From NCBI GenBank assembly GCA_037318855.1, contig CP134874.1, positions 120,598 through 184,597 of the forward strand: a stretch of DNA of 64,000 nucleotides, given 5' to 3'. How positions within the stretch are numbered: position 1 is the first letter of the stretch; the number at the start of each line of letters is the position of its first letter. Both the position numbers and the translations under genes were made by a program. This DNA is from Candidatus Sedimenticola sp. (ex Thyasira tokunagai). Lineage in GTDB: Bacteria > Pseudomonadota > Gammaproteobacteria > Chromatiales > Chromatiaceae. The notes below the pieces were generated by a model, which was not told the DNA's origin, did no database searches, and saw only the letters and a list, made by a program, of their open reading frames with translations. Of this stretch, positions 1-9,126 are shown in pieces.

Positions 1-962
1 AGCTGTGGCATCTGCTGAGCGCTCTCCAGCACAACCGTTTCCGACTGCTCTGCAGGTGAAACTCGAATACGGTAGCTCTTCGCCCCATCCAGGATGGGCC
101 ACTGAAGGTTGTAGGGCATGGCCATTATCCTGCCGGCTAAACTATTGAGCTGTGGTGCCGGCAGCAGAGGTCGTGGCGGCATAGGCCGCTTACCAACCTC
201 CGCCAGGGTACCAAAGCCCGCCTTCAGCACCTCGGCAGCCCCTGAGCCGCTCAACTCAGTTCTACCCTCAACTACGCTGCTACGTGTAACCGCCGGCTCG
301 CCACTGCTGCCGAGACGAAAGTCGGTACCGCGCACAGCGGTAACCGCCGCAGGAGTAGTGATCTCATAGCGTGATCCCGGCCCCGTGAAAGGTATCACCC
401 GGCTCTCCACCCGTCCCTGCTGCAAGCGGACACGGGTATCCGCCATGCCCGTCCCCCGGTATGAGGCAAGGGTGTCCAGGGTGATCCGGCTCTTGGCCTG
501 AACAAAGAGACGAGAACCGTCAGCGAATCTTAAGGTGACACTGCTCTCCTCTTCCGTAACCAGGATATCCCCTATCTTGAGAAAGTCACCCACTGCCACA
601 GAAGCAGGCACTGATTCCGATGGGTGCATCACATAGGATTTTCCACGAATAAACAGCACCTCTGCCGGTGCCGGCTCCCTTCTCAGCCACTCGACGGGAA
701 TACGCAGCTCTGTACCCATTGGCACATAGTCGGCGACCGGGATTTTATTGTACTTGCGCAGCTTCTCTTGAAGGCTTGGGCTCTTGAGATAGGCTCTTGT
801 GAAATTCCATAGATTATCCCCTGGGCGAAAGGTGTAGATCCAATCTCCAGCCTTTACCGGGGTCGCACATAGAGATAGAAAAAAGAGGAGTCCACCAGAG
901 AACCAGATGGCTAATCTCAATGGATAAATAACACTTACTTTAGATGGATAGCTCATAATCAT
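1..962 (-). CDS. LysM/FecR-domain exported protein (partial, C-terminus outside window)
   Basis: An open frame runs from an ATG at 962 (alternative in-frame ATG at 956) to the window edge, about 320 residues. Residues 1-38 form a Sec-type signal peptide: a basic start, a hydrophobic core and an end at TPVKA. Residues of about 41-95 look like a LysM module (YTFRPGDNLW then GTELRIP), which in known families binds peptidoglycan. A FecR-like beta region follows, with RFADGSRLFV and TPAAVTAVRGTDF. The protein is predicted to be periplasmic or envelope-attached. It starts 33 bp after the response regulator gene on the same strand, so the two are probably cotranscribed. The function is inferred only from domains, and the truncated end hides any further domains. 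Confidence 0.8.
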   Translation of the reverse strand, partial: MIMSYPSKVSVIYPLRLAIWFSGGLLFFLSLCATPVKAGDWIYTFRPGDNLWNFTRAYLKSPSLQEKLRKYNKIPVADYVPMGTELRIPVEWLRREPAPAEVLFIRGKSYVMHPSESVPASVAVGDFLKIGDILVTEEESSVTLRFADGSRLFVQAKSRITLDTLASYRGTGMADTRVRLQQGRVESRVIPFTGPGSRYEITTPAAVTAVRGTDFRLGSSGEPAVTRSSVVEGRTELSGSGAAEVLKAGFGTLAEVGKRPMPPRPLLPAPQLNSLAGRIMAMPYNLQWPILDGAKSYRIRVSPAEQSETVVLESAQQMPQ

Positions 963-995
963 AGAATCCACAGTTGGACTAATAATCCCAGCGGT

Positions 996-1697
996 TCAAA
1001 CAGTACCACTCTCTTCAGTAGACTCAAGACGATAGCCATGCTGGTAGATCGCCTTCAACCGCCAACCATTTTCCGGCACCAGAGCCAGTTTTTTACGTAA
1101 CCTTGAGATATGAATATCTACCGTGCGGGTAGCTAGGCCCGGGCCGTGCCCCCAGACATTTTCCAACATATGATCACGGGAGAAGAGCCGCCCTGGATTA
1201 CTGAACAGCAGCCAAGCGAGACGAAACTCCTTATCTGTCAGCGCTACACGGCCATCGCCCATTGTGATCTCCCCACACTGCCGATCGAGAAGGTAACGGC
1301 CACACTCCAGCTGGTCACATTGTCCGCCGGCCATCTCCCGGCGCCGCGCCAGCGCTTCGATACGAGCGAGGGTGATTCCACGAGAAGGGGGTTTGGTGAT
1401 GTAGTCATCGGCACCCAGGTTGAGGGCTGCGACGACATCACTTTCACTGTCGCGCTGGGTGATAAAGAGCACAGGAGGAGCCCACTCCAGATTCCCCCGA
1501 ACCCACTGTAGCACCTCAAGGCCGGAGGATTCAGGCAGCTCCCAATCCAGGATCACCAGGTCATAAGTCTCACGGTTCAGCTCCTTGGTAAAAGAGGCTG
1601 CCTCCTTGAAATGGCTGCAGTTGTGCCCTGCTTCACGAATCCACGAGGTGAGACTCTTGGCCTGGGCCGGATCATCCTCTAAATAAGCTATGCGCAT
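996..1697 (-). CDS. OmpR-family DNA-binding response regulator
   Basis: This 233-residue protein has a receiver domain: acidic pair in YLEDD near residue 8, phosphoacceptor Asp in LVILDWELP near residue 51, conserved Lys in YITKP. A winged-helix output domain follows (LTDKEFRLAWLL, RTVDIHISRLRKKL, HGYRL). It should bind DNA after phosphorylation by a partner histidine kinase, which is not in the window. The ATG at 1697 is preferred because the longer frame back to 1772 only adds residues unlike the family and the receiver begins right at MRIAYLEDD. It lies just upstream of the LysM/FecR gene, which is its likely operon partner. Confidence 0.88.
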   Translation of the reverse strand: MRIAYLEDDPAQAKSLTSWIREAGHNCSHFKEAASFTKELNRETYDLVILDWELPESSGLEVLQWVRGNLEWAPPVLFITQRDSESDVVAALNLGADDYITKPPSRGITLARIEALARRREMAGGQCDQLECGRYLLDRQCGEITMGDGRVALTDKEFRLAWLLFSNPGRLFSRDHMLENVWGHGPGLATRTVDIHISRLRKKLALVPENGWRLKAIYQHGYRLESTEESGTV

Positions 1698-1895
1698 TGA
1701 ATCACCTGTTATCCTGTCAGCACCCCTTCTACGAAAGTGCTCTTTAATTGTCCAAGACAACCTCTGCCTCAACTCGCGAGCTCACATCTCACGTTCAGCA
1801 TAAGCAAGGGATGTCTTAGACTCCGACTACCTGACCCAGCATATTTTTATTACCCGTTTAAACCAAGGGGGCCAGTGTAAAGAAATGTATCAATA

Positions 1896-2165
1896 CTAGT
1901 GGGCCATGCGGGAAGTTCGGTAACTCACAGAGCCCCGCTAAGAGGCCAAGGTAAGGCGCGTACCGCAGGGAATGGCAAGCCCTTTCCAAGGTGCGCAACG
2001 CAGCATTGGCCTCTTAGCGGGGCTCCCCTCCGGGCCAGTCCACAAGCCGGGTTGGCGGTGTTGCACTCGTTTGAATTGGCTACGGCCAGTCCTGCACTCG
2101 TGCGCCTTGCCAACCCGGCTTGTGAACTGGCTGTGGGTTACCGAATTTTCCGCATGGCCCACTAG
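1896..2165. mobile_element. 270-bp two-hairpin MITE, copy 1
   Basis: The ends are perfect inverted repeats (CTAGTGGGCCATGCGG and its complement). Inside are two long hairpins: arms of about 19 bp at 1931-1949/2006-2024 and 22-bp arms at 2035-2056/2109-2130. A near-identical copy in opposite orientation lies at 35790-36058. There is no transposase, so it is a non-autonomous element. The CTAG at both ends may be a target duplication. Short open frames inside it are by-products of the hairpins. It sits between the response regulator and uvrD. Confidence 0.9.
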
Positions 2166-2174
2166 GGAGCCAAT

Positions 2175-4355
2175 TCACAGCGGTTGAAGATTAGCGTAGG
2201 CCACCACCAACCACTTGGCCCCGACATCAGCAAAATTGACCTGCACCCTGGCACCGCCTCCCGATCCCTCTGCATTGAGTACCACGCCCTCGCCAAATTT
2301 GGCATGGCTCACCCGCTGACCGAGTTGGAAAGCACCCTCATTAGCAACAAAAGCGGTGGGCGACGAAGTGTAGAGCGGACGACTCACCTGGGGCCGGGCG
2401 CGCACCTCCTGTATCAATTCCGGGGGGATCTCGCGCAGAAAACGCGACGGCGAGGGGTAGCTCTCACTACCGTGGAGACGGCGACTCTCGGCATAAGTGA
2501 GATAGAGCTGCTCCATGGCGCGTGTCATGCCAACGTAGCAGAGACGCCGCTCTTCCTCCAGCCGCTCAGGATCTTCGCTCGACATGCTGTGGGGAAAGAG
2601 CTTCTCTTCCAGACCGGAGATAAAAACCAGGGGAAACTCCAGCCCCTTGGCGGAGTGCAGCGTCATCAACTGCACGCACTCTTCGTAAGCATCTCCCTGG
2701 GCTTCTCCCGCCTCCAGGGCGGCGTGGGCAAGAAAGGCGGTAAGGTCATCCATCTCCGGCGCGGCGCTCTCCTCTCCCATGACCTGTGCCTCCTGGGAGA
2801 ACTGCCGTGCCGCCTCGACCAGCTCCTCCAGGTTTTCGATACGGTCCAGCCCCTTGCCATCCCGGCTCTTCTTGAAGTGTGCCTCAAGACCGGCGACTGA
2901 GATCACCTGGTCTGCCATCTCGTGCAGCGCCAACCCCTCGGTATCGACCCGCTGCTCATCGATCAGGTCAAGAAAACCACTTAGGGCTGTCGAGGCCCGC
3001 TTGGTCATGCCTCCACCCGCCACCAGCTCGCGAGCAGCGCGCCACAAAGAGCAGCCGAAGTCCCGGGCGTGGGCTCGCACCGCATCCATGGTACGGGCAC
3101 CTATGCCCCGAGGGGGCATGTTCACCGAGCGCTCGAAAGAGGGGTCATCTTCCGGGTTGGCGACCATTCTCAGGTAGGCAAGGGCATCCTTGATCTCCGC
3201 CCGTTCAAAGAAGCGCTGGCCGCCATAGACACGATAGGGAATCTGAGCCTGAATCAACGCCTCCTCAAAGAGGCGTGACTGGGCGTTGGAGCGGTAGAGG
3301 ATAGCCACTTCAGAGCGGACATGGCCATCATTGATAAAACTGCGCAGACGATCCACCACGAAACGCGCTTCATCCACCTCATTGAAGGCGGCGTAGAGGC
3401 TGATCGGCTCACCATCACTGCCATCAGTCCAGAGTTCCTTGCCAAGGCGAGACGGATTGCGGGCGATCACCGCGTTGGAGGCCTTAAGGATGGTACCGGT
3501 GGAGCGGTAGTTCTGCTCCAGCTTCACCAGGGGAGCAGTAGGGTAGTCCTTCTGGAAATCACGGATGTTCTCCACCCGGGCACCACGCCAGCCGTAGATC
3601 GACTGATCATCGTCACCAACTGCAAAAAGGTTGTTGCGAGGACCGGCGAGTAGCCGCAACCATGCGTACTGAATGGCATTGGTGTCCTGAAACTCATCCA
3701 CCAGAATATGCTGAAACCGCTCCTGATAGTGCTGAAGAATATCGGGCCTACCCCGCAACAACTCATGGGCCCGCAGCAACAGTTCTGCGAAATCCACCGC
3801 ACCGGTACGGTCACACCCCTCCTGATACTCACGGTAGAGGCGTATCATCTGACGCTGAAAAGGATCACCACCGTCATCCAGATGCTGAGGTCGCCGCCCC
3901 TCATCCTTCTGGCCGTTGATAAACCACTGTACCTGCCGTGGCGGCCAACGCGCTTCGTCCAAATCGAGTGCCTTCATCAGCCGCTTGATCATGCGAAACT
4001 GATCATCACTGTCGAGAATCTGGAAACTCTGGGGAAGCTTGGCCTCCTGCCAGTGGGCGCGCAGCAGACGGTGAGCAAGGCCATGAAAGGTGCCGACCCA
4101 CATGCCCCCCGTCGGGTGGCCCAGCAGCTCTTCGATGCGCCCCTTCATCTCCCGCGCCGCCTTATTGGTAAAGGTGACCGCGAGAATGTTCCAGGGCGAA
4201 GCCCCCACCACCTGGATCAACCAGGCGATACGGTGAACCAGAACCCGTGTTTTACCACTGCCGGCACCGGCCAGTACCAGCGCACCCCCAGGCGGTGCCG
4301 AGACGGCATCGCGCTGGGCGTCATTGAGATCGTCGAGAATATGAGAGACATCCAT
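2175..4355 (-). CDS. uvrD: DNA helicase II (UvrD/Rep family)
   Basis: The protein has 726 residues, the usual length for UvrD. Superfamily 1 helicase motifs occur in order: Walker A AGAGSGKTRV (about residues 30-39), VDEFQDTN, GDDDQSIYGWRGA, QNYRST, TLHSAKGLEFPLVF and YVGMTRAMEQLYL. A C-terminal Tudor-like tail (GQRVSHAKFGEGVV) is typical of UvrD. It unwinds DNA 3'-5' in nucleotide excision and mismatch repair. It is a single gene: its 5' side faces a repeat-rich gap and its 3' end stops 10 bp short of the MITE at 2165. UvrD is favoured over Rep by the complete C-terminal tail. Confidence 0.94.
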   Translation of the reverse strand: MDVSHILDDLNDAQRDAVSAPPGGALVLAGAGSGKTRVLVHRIAWLIQVVGASPWNILAVTFTNKAAREMKGRIEELLGHPTGGMWVGTFHGLAHRLLRAHWQEAKLPQSFQILDSDDQFRMIKRLMKALDLDEARWPPRQVQWFINGQKDEGRRPQHLDDGGDPFQRQMIRLYREYQEGCDRTGAVDFAELLLRAHELLRGRPDILQHYQERFQHILVDEFQDTNAIQYAWLRLLAGPRNNLFAVGDDDQSIYGWRGARVENIRDFQKDYPTAPLVKLEQNYRSTGTILKASNAVIARNPSRLGKELWTDGSDGEPISLYAAFNEVDEARFVVDRLRSFINDGHVRSEVAILYRSNAQSRLFEEALIQAQIPYRVYGGQRFFERAEIKDALAYLRMVANPEDDPSFERSVNMPPRGIGARTMDAVRAHARDFGCSLWRAARELVAGGGMTKRASTALSGFLDLIDEQRVDTEGLALHEMADQVISVAGLEAHFKKSRDGKGLDRIENLEELVEAARQFSQEAQVMGEESAAPEMDDLTAFLAHAALEAGEAQGDAYEECVQLMTLHSAKGLEFPLVFISGLEEKLFPHSMSSEDPERLEEERRLCYVGMTRAMEQLYLTYAESRRLHGSESYPSPSRFLREIPPELIQEVRARPQVSRPLYTSSPTAFVANEGAFQLGQRVSHAKFGEGVVLNAEGSGGGARVQVNFADVGAKWLVVAYANLQPL

Positions 4356-4400
4356 CGGGCTATTCTACCAGTGGATGGATACCTTCTCGACCCTGGGGGT

Positions 4401-4560
4401 AGGATCACAGAGAACACGGAGAAATGCAGAGGGCACAGAGGTATTTGCTGCCAACCATCTCACCCACAGCTCACTCCTACGCAAGGTATGACGCCATGTG
4501 GAGCACTCCCTGCTTAACCAGCCCTTCTCTATGTCGCTCTGCGCCCTCTGCGTTCCACTA
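4401..4560. repeat. Purine-rich dispersed repeat, opposed pair, in uvrD/acyl-CoA synthetase gap
   Basis: The gap holds GATCACAGAGAACACGGAG-type sequence at 4401-4441 and a reverse-oriented relative (CTCTGCGCCCTCTGCGTTCC) at 4535-4556. The same kind of sequence recurs at 6163-6205, 43839-43932, 48263-48303 and 52913-52960, always between genes. No coding potential is evident. Confidence 0.6.
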
Positions 4561-4570
4561 TTCGCTATAT

Positions 4571-6124
4571 CTATTTGGCGTACTTCTCTCGCAGTTTCGG
4601 CTTCTCGATTTTGCCGGTGGCATTGCGTGGCACCTGATCGAAGTGGATCATCCGCGGGCGTTTGTAGCGAGGTAGCCCTTCTGCAAACAGGCACACCTCC
4701 TCTTCACTCAGCACCTGCCCACCCTTGGCCTGGATAATAGCGGTAACCTGTTCTCCCAAGCGCGCATCAGGTGTGCCGATAACGCCGATATCCTGCACCT
4801 TGGGATGAGCCATGAAGAAGTGCTCAACCTCAACCGGCGAGATATTCTCACCACCGCTGATGATCAGATCTTTCTTGCGATCCACCAGCCAGAGAAAACC
4901 ATCTGCGTCCCGCTTGGCGATATCACCGGTATGGAGCCAGCCGTCTCGCAGGGTCTCAAGGGTCGCTTCCGGGTTTCTGTAATACTCCTTCATCACCCCC
5001 GGCCCCTTCACCAACAACTCACCCGCCTCACCGTCCGGCAGATCCTTGTAATCAAAATCAACAATACGGCACTCCCAGTCAAATCCGGGCACCCCAATAG
5101 CGCCGATCTTGTGGCTGTTTTCAATACCGAGGTGGACACAGCCAGGCCCCGTACTCTCAGTCAGGCCGTAGTTGGTATCGTATTCATGGTGTGGAAAGTG
5201 CCGCTTCCACTCCTTGATCAGAGTAGGTGGCACCGGCTGTGCACCGATATGCATCAAGCGCCAGTGGGAGAGCCGGTACCGGCTGATGTCGATTTCACCG
5301 CTGCCGATAGCGGCAAGGATATCGAGGGCCCAGGGAACCAACAGCCAGACTACCGTCGCCCGCTCTTCCGATACCGCCTGCAAAATCCACTGCGGCTTCA
5401 CCCCCTTGAGGATAACCCCACGGGCACCGACAATGAAGTGACCAAACCAGTGCATCTTTGCACCGGTATGGTAGAGAGGAGGGATACAGAGAAAGGTATC
5501 TTCGTGAGTCTGGTTATGGTGACGGTTTTCAACGTAACATGCGTGCTCCAGATTACGGTGGCTAAGCCGCACACCCTTAGGCCGGCCGGTGGTACCTGAG
5601 GTAAAGTAGAGGGCGGCATCATCGGTAATCTGCAGGGATACAGCGGGTGCGACTGTTTCTGCCTTGGCGACAAAATCAGCATATCGCAACGCATAGTGAG
5701 GGCAAACCTCATCCCGTCCGACAAACAGGTAATGCTGGACACATTTATCCAACACCCCCTTGATCGCAGTGATACGTTCGACAAACTCTTCGCCGAAAAG
5801 AACTACCCGCGCTCCGGCCAGTTCACTACAAGCCTGTATCACCTCCGCTTCAAAACGGAAATTGAGAGGCACCGCCCATGCGCCACTGCGCAGAATACCG
5901 AAGTAGGTGGGCAACCACTCCAGCGAGTTCATCATCAGATGCACCACCCGATCACCCTTCTTCACTCCATGGGCAATCAGGGCGTTGGCAAACCGGCTGG
6001 CCTCGCTGTCAAACTCTCTCCAGGTGATCTCACGACGCCCGCCGACCGCCGGTTCGCGTTCCACCAGCGCGGTCTCGTGCCCATACATCCTGGCGTTGCG
6101 TGCCAGTATCTCGGTAATCAGCAT
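4571..6124 (-). CDS. AMP-dependent acyl-CoA synthetase/ligase
   Basis: This 517-residue member of the ANL adenylate-forming family has all core motifs: P-loop-like TSGTTGRPKGVRLSHRN (about residue 170), YGLTES, the hinge region GDIAKRDADGFLWLVDRKKD, GGENISPVEVE, and the C-terminal catalytic Lys in NATGKIEKPKLR. It should activate a carboxylic acid with ATP and transfer it to CoA in the cytoplasm. The chain length cannot be read from the sequence, though the overall form resembles medium/long-chain fatty acyl-CoA ligases. It is flanked by repeat-containing gaps and stands alone. Confidence 0.85.
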   Translation of the reverse strand: MLITEILARNARMYGHETALVEREPAVGGRREITWREFDSEASRFANALIAHGVKKGDRVVHLMMNSLEWLPTYFGILRSGAWAVPLNFRFEAEVIQACSELAGARVVLFGEEFVERITAIKGVLDKCVQHYLFVGRDEVCPHYALRYADFVAKAETVAPAVSLQITDDAALYFTSGTTGRPKGVRLSHRNLEHACYVENRHHNQTHEDTFLCIPPLYHTGAKMHWFGHFIVGARGVILKGVKPQWILQAVSEERATVVWLLVPWALDILAAIGSGEIDISRYRLSHWRLMHIGAQPVPPTLIKEWKRHFPHHEYDTNYGLTESTGPGCVHLGIENSHKIGAIGVPGFDWECRIVDFDYKDLPDGEAGELLVKGPGVMKEYYRNPEATLETLRDGWLHTGDIAKRDADGFLWLVDRKKDLIISGGENISPVEVEHFFMAHPKVQDIGVIGTPDARLGEQVTAIIQAKGGQVLSEEEVCLFAEGLPRYKRPRMIHFDQVPRNATGKIEKPKLREKYAK

Positions 6125-6428
6125 TCAAGGCCTCTGATGAGCTCTCTTCCATATCTTAAAAAGCGGAACGCAGAGTGCGCAGAGAAGTACGGAGGGCGCA
6201 GAGAAAAGCCCATTACTACTTACTACATTGAATAGCCTCTGCTAACGCTGCATTCTGGTATAAACGTCCGAAGGGACATCGTTAGATTTACCTACTACCT
6301 GCGCCGATTATATGTCCTTCTCCTCGGGCGGTGAAGGTATATCCGGGAGACTACTCAAAACATAGAGAACCTGCTACAAAAAAGCTGAATTTAGCCAAAT
6401 CTTTCTACTGTGTTCGCTATATATCGCC
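6125..6428. other. Intergenic gap with one dispersed purine-rich repeat
   Basis: This gap of about 300 bp has no credible gene. It contains a GGAACGCAGAGTGCGCAGAG repeat unit at 6163-6205 and a small hairpin with GTCC/GGAC arms near 6267-6280. Nothing else is recognised. It presumably contains the promoter of the minus-strand acyl-CoA synthetase gene. Confidence 0.5.
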
Positions 6429-7286
6429 TCAGAGGTAAGGCTTAATCTTGTCCGCCAGCACCTGTGCAGATATACCATGGGCGAATTTTGCCAGGAATTT
6501 TCCATCCGGTCCCATCAGGTAGACCGATGCGGTATGATCCATCCAGTAGCGATCGGGACTATCCCCTTCGTTGACCACCTTCTCGTAGCGCACCTTGTAG
6601 TTGCGGGCAGCACGCTCAACAAACTCAAGAGAACCGGTCAGTCCGATGATCCTGGGATGGAAATAGCCTACATACTTCTCCAGCACCACCGCCGTGTCCC
6701 GCTTGGGATCTACGGTGATAAACAGGGGCTGAATCCGTTTACTCGAGTCACCCAGAATATCCATGGCGGTGGAGATTACCGCCAAAGAGGTCGGGCAGAT
6801 ATCGGGGCAGTGGGTATAGCCGAATGCGATCAACTGAAAACTGCCGCGAAAATCCTCATCAGTGACGGCCTGGCCATGATGATTCATCAGCAGATAACGG
6901 CCATCGATAACGGCATCGTCTATCACCACCGCCTCTGCAGTCTCCTTCTGCCCGGCGAACTCCGCTTGCAGTCCCTCGACCGCCTTGCCGACCTGCCGTT
7001 TGAACTGACTCTTTAGTGGGCAGAGCTCCCCTCCCTGTGAGAGAGAGAGAAAGCGTTCATGGGACGCCTGATCAAAGAGATCACCCAGCGCCTTAATCTT
7101 CGGCAGATACTCCACCATTGCCCGCTTCATGCGCCGGGTCTGCTCAATATGGCGGCAACTCAGGGCAACCCCATTAAGTTCACCGAGTTGCCTGACGACA
7201 CGGTACTGGGCATGAGTCGATGCCGTTGAGATGCCCAACTGCGGCAACAGCAGGGTAAACAGTAATAGCTGAAATAGGTACTTCAT
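6429..7286 (-). CDS. SCO1/SenC family protein (cytochrome oxidase copper assembly)
   Basis: This 285-residue protein has an N-terminal hydrophobic segment (residues about 4-22), suggesting export or membrane anchoring, and a C-terminal thioredoxin-like domain. The Sco copper motif CxxxC appears as YTHCPDICPTS near residue 178, and a conserved His in MDHTASVYLM lies downstream. The family delivers copper to the CuA site of cytochrome c oxidase. The N-terminal region of about 110 residues before the Sco domain is longer than in minimal Sco proteins and contains two Cys residues (SCRHIEQTRR, LCPLKSQ). No oxidase genes are adjacent. Confidence 0.88.
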   Translation of the reverse strand: MKYLFQLLLFTLLLPQLGISTASTHAQYRVVRQLGELNGVALSCRHIEQTRRMKRAMVEYLPKIKALGDLFDQASHERFLSLSQGGELCPLKSQFKRQVGKAVEGLQAEFAGQKETAEAVVIDDAVIDGRYLLMNHHGQAVTDEDFRGSFQLIAFGYTHCPDICPTSLAVISTAMDILGDSSKRIQPLFITVDPKRDTAVVLEKYVGYFHPRIIGLTGSLEFVERAARNYKVRYEKVVNEGDSPDRYWMDHTASVYLMGPDGKFLAKFAHGISAQVLADKIKPYL

Positions 7287-7453
7287 CGATTTTCACTCTG
7301 CGTGTAGAGGAGCATGATCATAGTCCATTCAGACCGGCTACCGTTTGACGAAACTCAACTCACTTCCAGTCAAAGCTGTGACAAAGATCTATGATGTGCA
7401 TTTTCATAGGCTATATTCTTGAGGCAATCCTTTTAAATTTAGGCGCCCAAGCG

Positions 7454-8140
7454 ATGAAACATAAGAAGCTAGTTACTTTTGCAATAATCAGCACGGTTAC
7501 TCTTGCCGGCTGTACTCAGGACGACTCCCACCGGCGCACCAAGATCGGCGCGGCCACAGGTGCTGTCGCCGGTGCCGTCATCGGCCATCAGGTCAGTCAC
7601 GATAAAGGAAAATGGGTGGGTGCCGTGGTCGGCGCCCTCGCCGGTGGCGCTGTCGGTAACTATATGGACAACCAGCAGCAGGAGTTTGAGTCCTCCCTGG
7701 CACAGGAACAGGCCAACCACGAGCTGGAGATTGAGCGGATGCGTGATGATACGCTGAAGCTGACTCTTGACTCAGAGGTCTCCTTTGATTTCAACAGGGC
7801 ACAGATTAAACCCTCTTTCCGATCCTCCCTGAATAAGCTGGCACGGGTCATCGTCAAGTATGACCGTACGGTTGTACATATCATCGGCCACACCGACAGT
7901 ATCGGTTCTGATCGATACAACCAACAGCTTTCAGAGCAGCGTGCCGGAAACACCGCAAACTATCTGGCAGCCCGAGGGGTACCCGATGACCGTCTGCGTA
8001 CCGAGGGCAGAGGAGAGAGTGAGCCACGGGCCACCAATGCCACCGAAGCGGGCCGTCAGCTCAACCGCCGTGTTGAAATCTTCCTCAAGCCAATTATCCG
8101 GGGGAACGAGCGCAGGGCCTACCAACCGCCGCGCTACTAA
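7454..8140 (+). CDS. OmpA-family outer-membrane lipoprotein with glycine-zipper domain
   Basis: Starting at the ATG at 7454 gives MKHKKLVTF followed by a hydrophobic stretch and the lipobox LAGC, so the protein is a predicted lipoprotein. Residues of about 30-70 form a glycine-zipper (GAATGAVAGAVIGHQV, VGALAGGAVGNYM). A C-terminal OmpA peptidoglycan-binding domain follows (SFDFNRAQIKP, IIGHTDSIGSDRYNQQLSEQRA, NRRVEI). It should tether the outer membrane to peptidoglycan. The in-frame upstream ATG at 7391 would bury the lipobox and is rejected. The gene is monocistronic, followed by a strong hairpin. Confidence 0.88.
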   Translation: MKHKKLVTFAIISTVTLAGCTQDDSHRRTKIGAATGAVAGAVIGHQVSHDKGKWVGAVVGALAGGAVGNYMDNQQQEFESSLAQEQANHELEIERMRDDTLKLTLDSEVSFDFNRAQIKPSFRSSLNKLARVIVKYDRTVVHIIGHTDSIGSDRYNQQLSEQRAGNTANYLAARGVPDDRLRTEGRGESEPRATNATEAGRQLNRRVEIFLKPIIRGNERRAYQPPRY

Positions 8141-8150
8141 GTATCTCCAG

Positions 8151-8173
8151 GCGGAGCCGGTGGTCGGCTCCGC
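8151..8173 (+). terminator. GC-rich hairpin after the OmpA-like gene
   Basis: The arms GCGGAGCCG (8151-8159) and CGGCTCCGC (8165-8173) pair perfectly around a 5-nt loop, 11 bp after the stop codon. There is no clear T-run, so it is either a weak intrinsic terminator or an mRNA-stabilising end. Confidence 0.5.
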
Positions 8174-8390
8174 ACACCCCTCCTCCCTCACCACATTGAT
8201 TAAACCTAAAATCCTCAGTTGGCCGCTCCACTCTAAGGATAAGGCATTGGTTCTAATTGCGTTGACTGCGATTACCTATTTCACTCTCCGGGTGAATTAC
8301 GCTACAGGATGGAGATTCTGGGTTAAATGCTTGGCCTTCCCTAACCACTCCCAATATACTTGGTTCACACACTTGTAGCAGTGATCCGCC

Positions 8391-9113
8391 ATGACCGATA
8401 TCACCACGCTTGAAAGCATCCCACTCTTTTCTGAGACCCCTCACGATGTGCTTGAGGAGCTATCCCGCCACCTCCTTGAAGAGAATTTCGAGACGGGACG
8501 ATGTCTGTTCAAAGAGGGTGATAATGCAACAGCACTCTACATCCTGCTTGAAGGGGTAGTAAAGCTAACCGTGAATAATACAGGTGACCAACAGACGGTG
8601 GTCGAAATGCTGCATCCGGGAGACACATTCCTAATGGCGGCCATACTGACGGGCAAACCCTACCTGATGTCGGCTCAGACCATGACCGACTGCCACCTCC
8701 TCAGTATTCCGTCTCAACTGCTACTCGACCTGATTCGCCAGGAGGGAGATTTCTCTCTGCACCTGCTCGCCGCCCTCTCTAACCAGTTCCGCACTATGGT
8801 GCGTCAAATAAAGGATCTGCGCCTGCGCAGCACCGCGCAGCGGCTGGCGGCCTATCTGCTGGAGCTCTCCGTCGAGGGAGGGGGAAGAAACCGTCTCACA
8901 CTACCCTACTCAAAACGCCTGATGGCATCCTGGTTGGGAATGACCCCCGAAAGACTGTCACGTAGTTTTGCCGCTCTCGGGGATCAGGGGGTGGAGGTGA
9001 GCGGTCGCCAAATACACATCACCTCGCTGGTAAGACTGCGTAACTACTGCGGTTTCAATGAGAAACTGGACCTGTCTGAGCGAACTGTCGATGAACTGTT
9101 GGAGAGAGAGTAA
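8391..9113 (+). CDS. Crp/Fnr-family transcriptional regulator
   Basis: This 240-residue protein has an N-terminal cyclic-nucleotide-binding-type beta roll (residues about 10-120, with LFKEGDNATALYILLEGVVKL and MLHPGDTF) and a C-terminal winged helix containing LPYSKRLMASWLGMTPERLSRSFAAL. The N-terminal Cys set of Fnr is absent, so an oxygen-sensing iron-sulfur cluster is unlikely. The closest recognised type is the Crp-like subgroup often associated with nitrogen-oxide or redox control, but the ligand is unknown. It converges with glmS, with a gap of only 13 bp. Confidence 0.85.
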   Translation: MTDITTLESIPLFSETPHDVLEELSRHLLEENFETGRCLFKEGDNATALYILLEGVVKLTVNNTGDQQTVVEMLHPGDTFLMAAILTGKPYLMSAQTMTDCHLLSIPSQLLLDLIRQEGDFSLHLLAALSNQFRTMVRQIKDLRLRSTAQRLAAYLLELSVEGGGRNRLTLPYSKRLMASWLGMTPERLSRSFAALGDQGVEVSGRQIHITSLVRLRNYCGFNEKLDLSERTVDELLERE

Positions 9114-9126
9114 CCGGCAAAATGCC

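Noticed and set aside
1146..1511. Plus-strand frame opposite the response regulator
   Set aside because: It is fully antisense to a clear gene, with no domain or ribosome site.
1899..2187. Several overlapping 60-90 codon frames on both strands
   Set aside because: They are products of the palindromic MITE and recur in mirror form at 35.8-36.0 kb.
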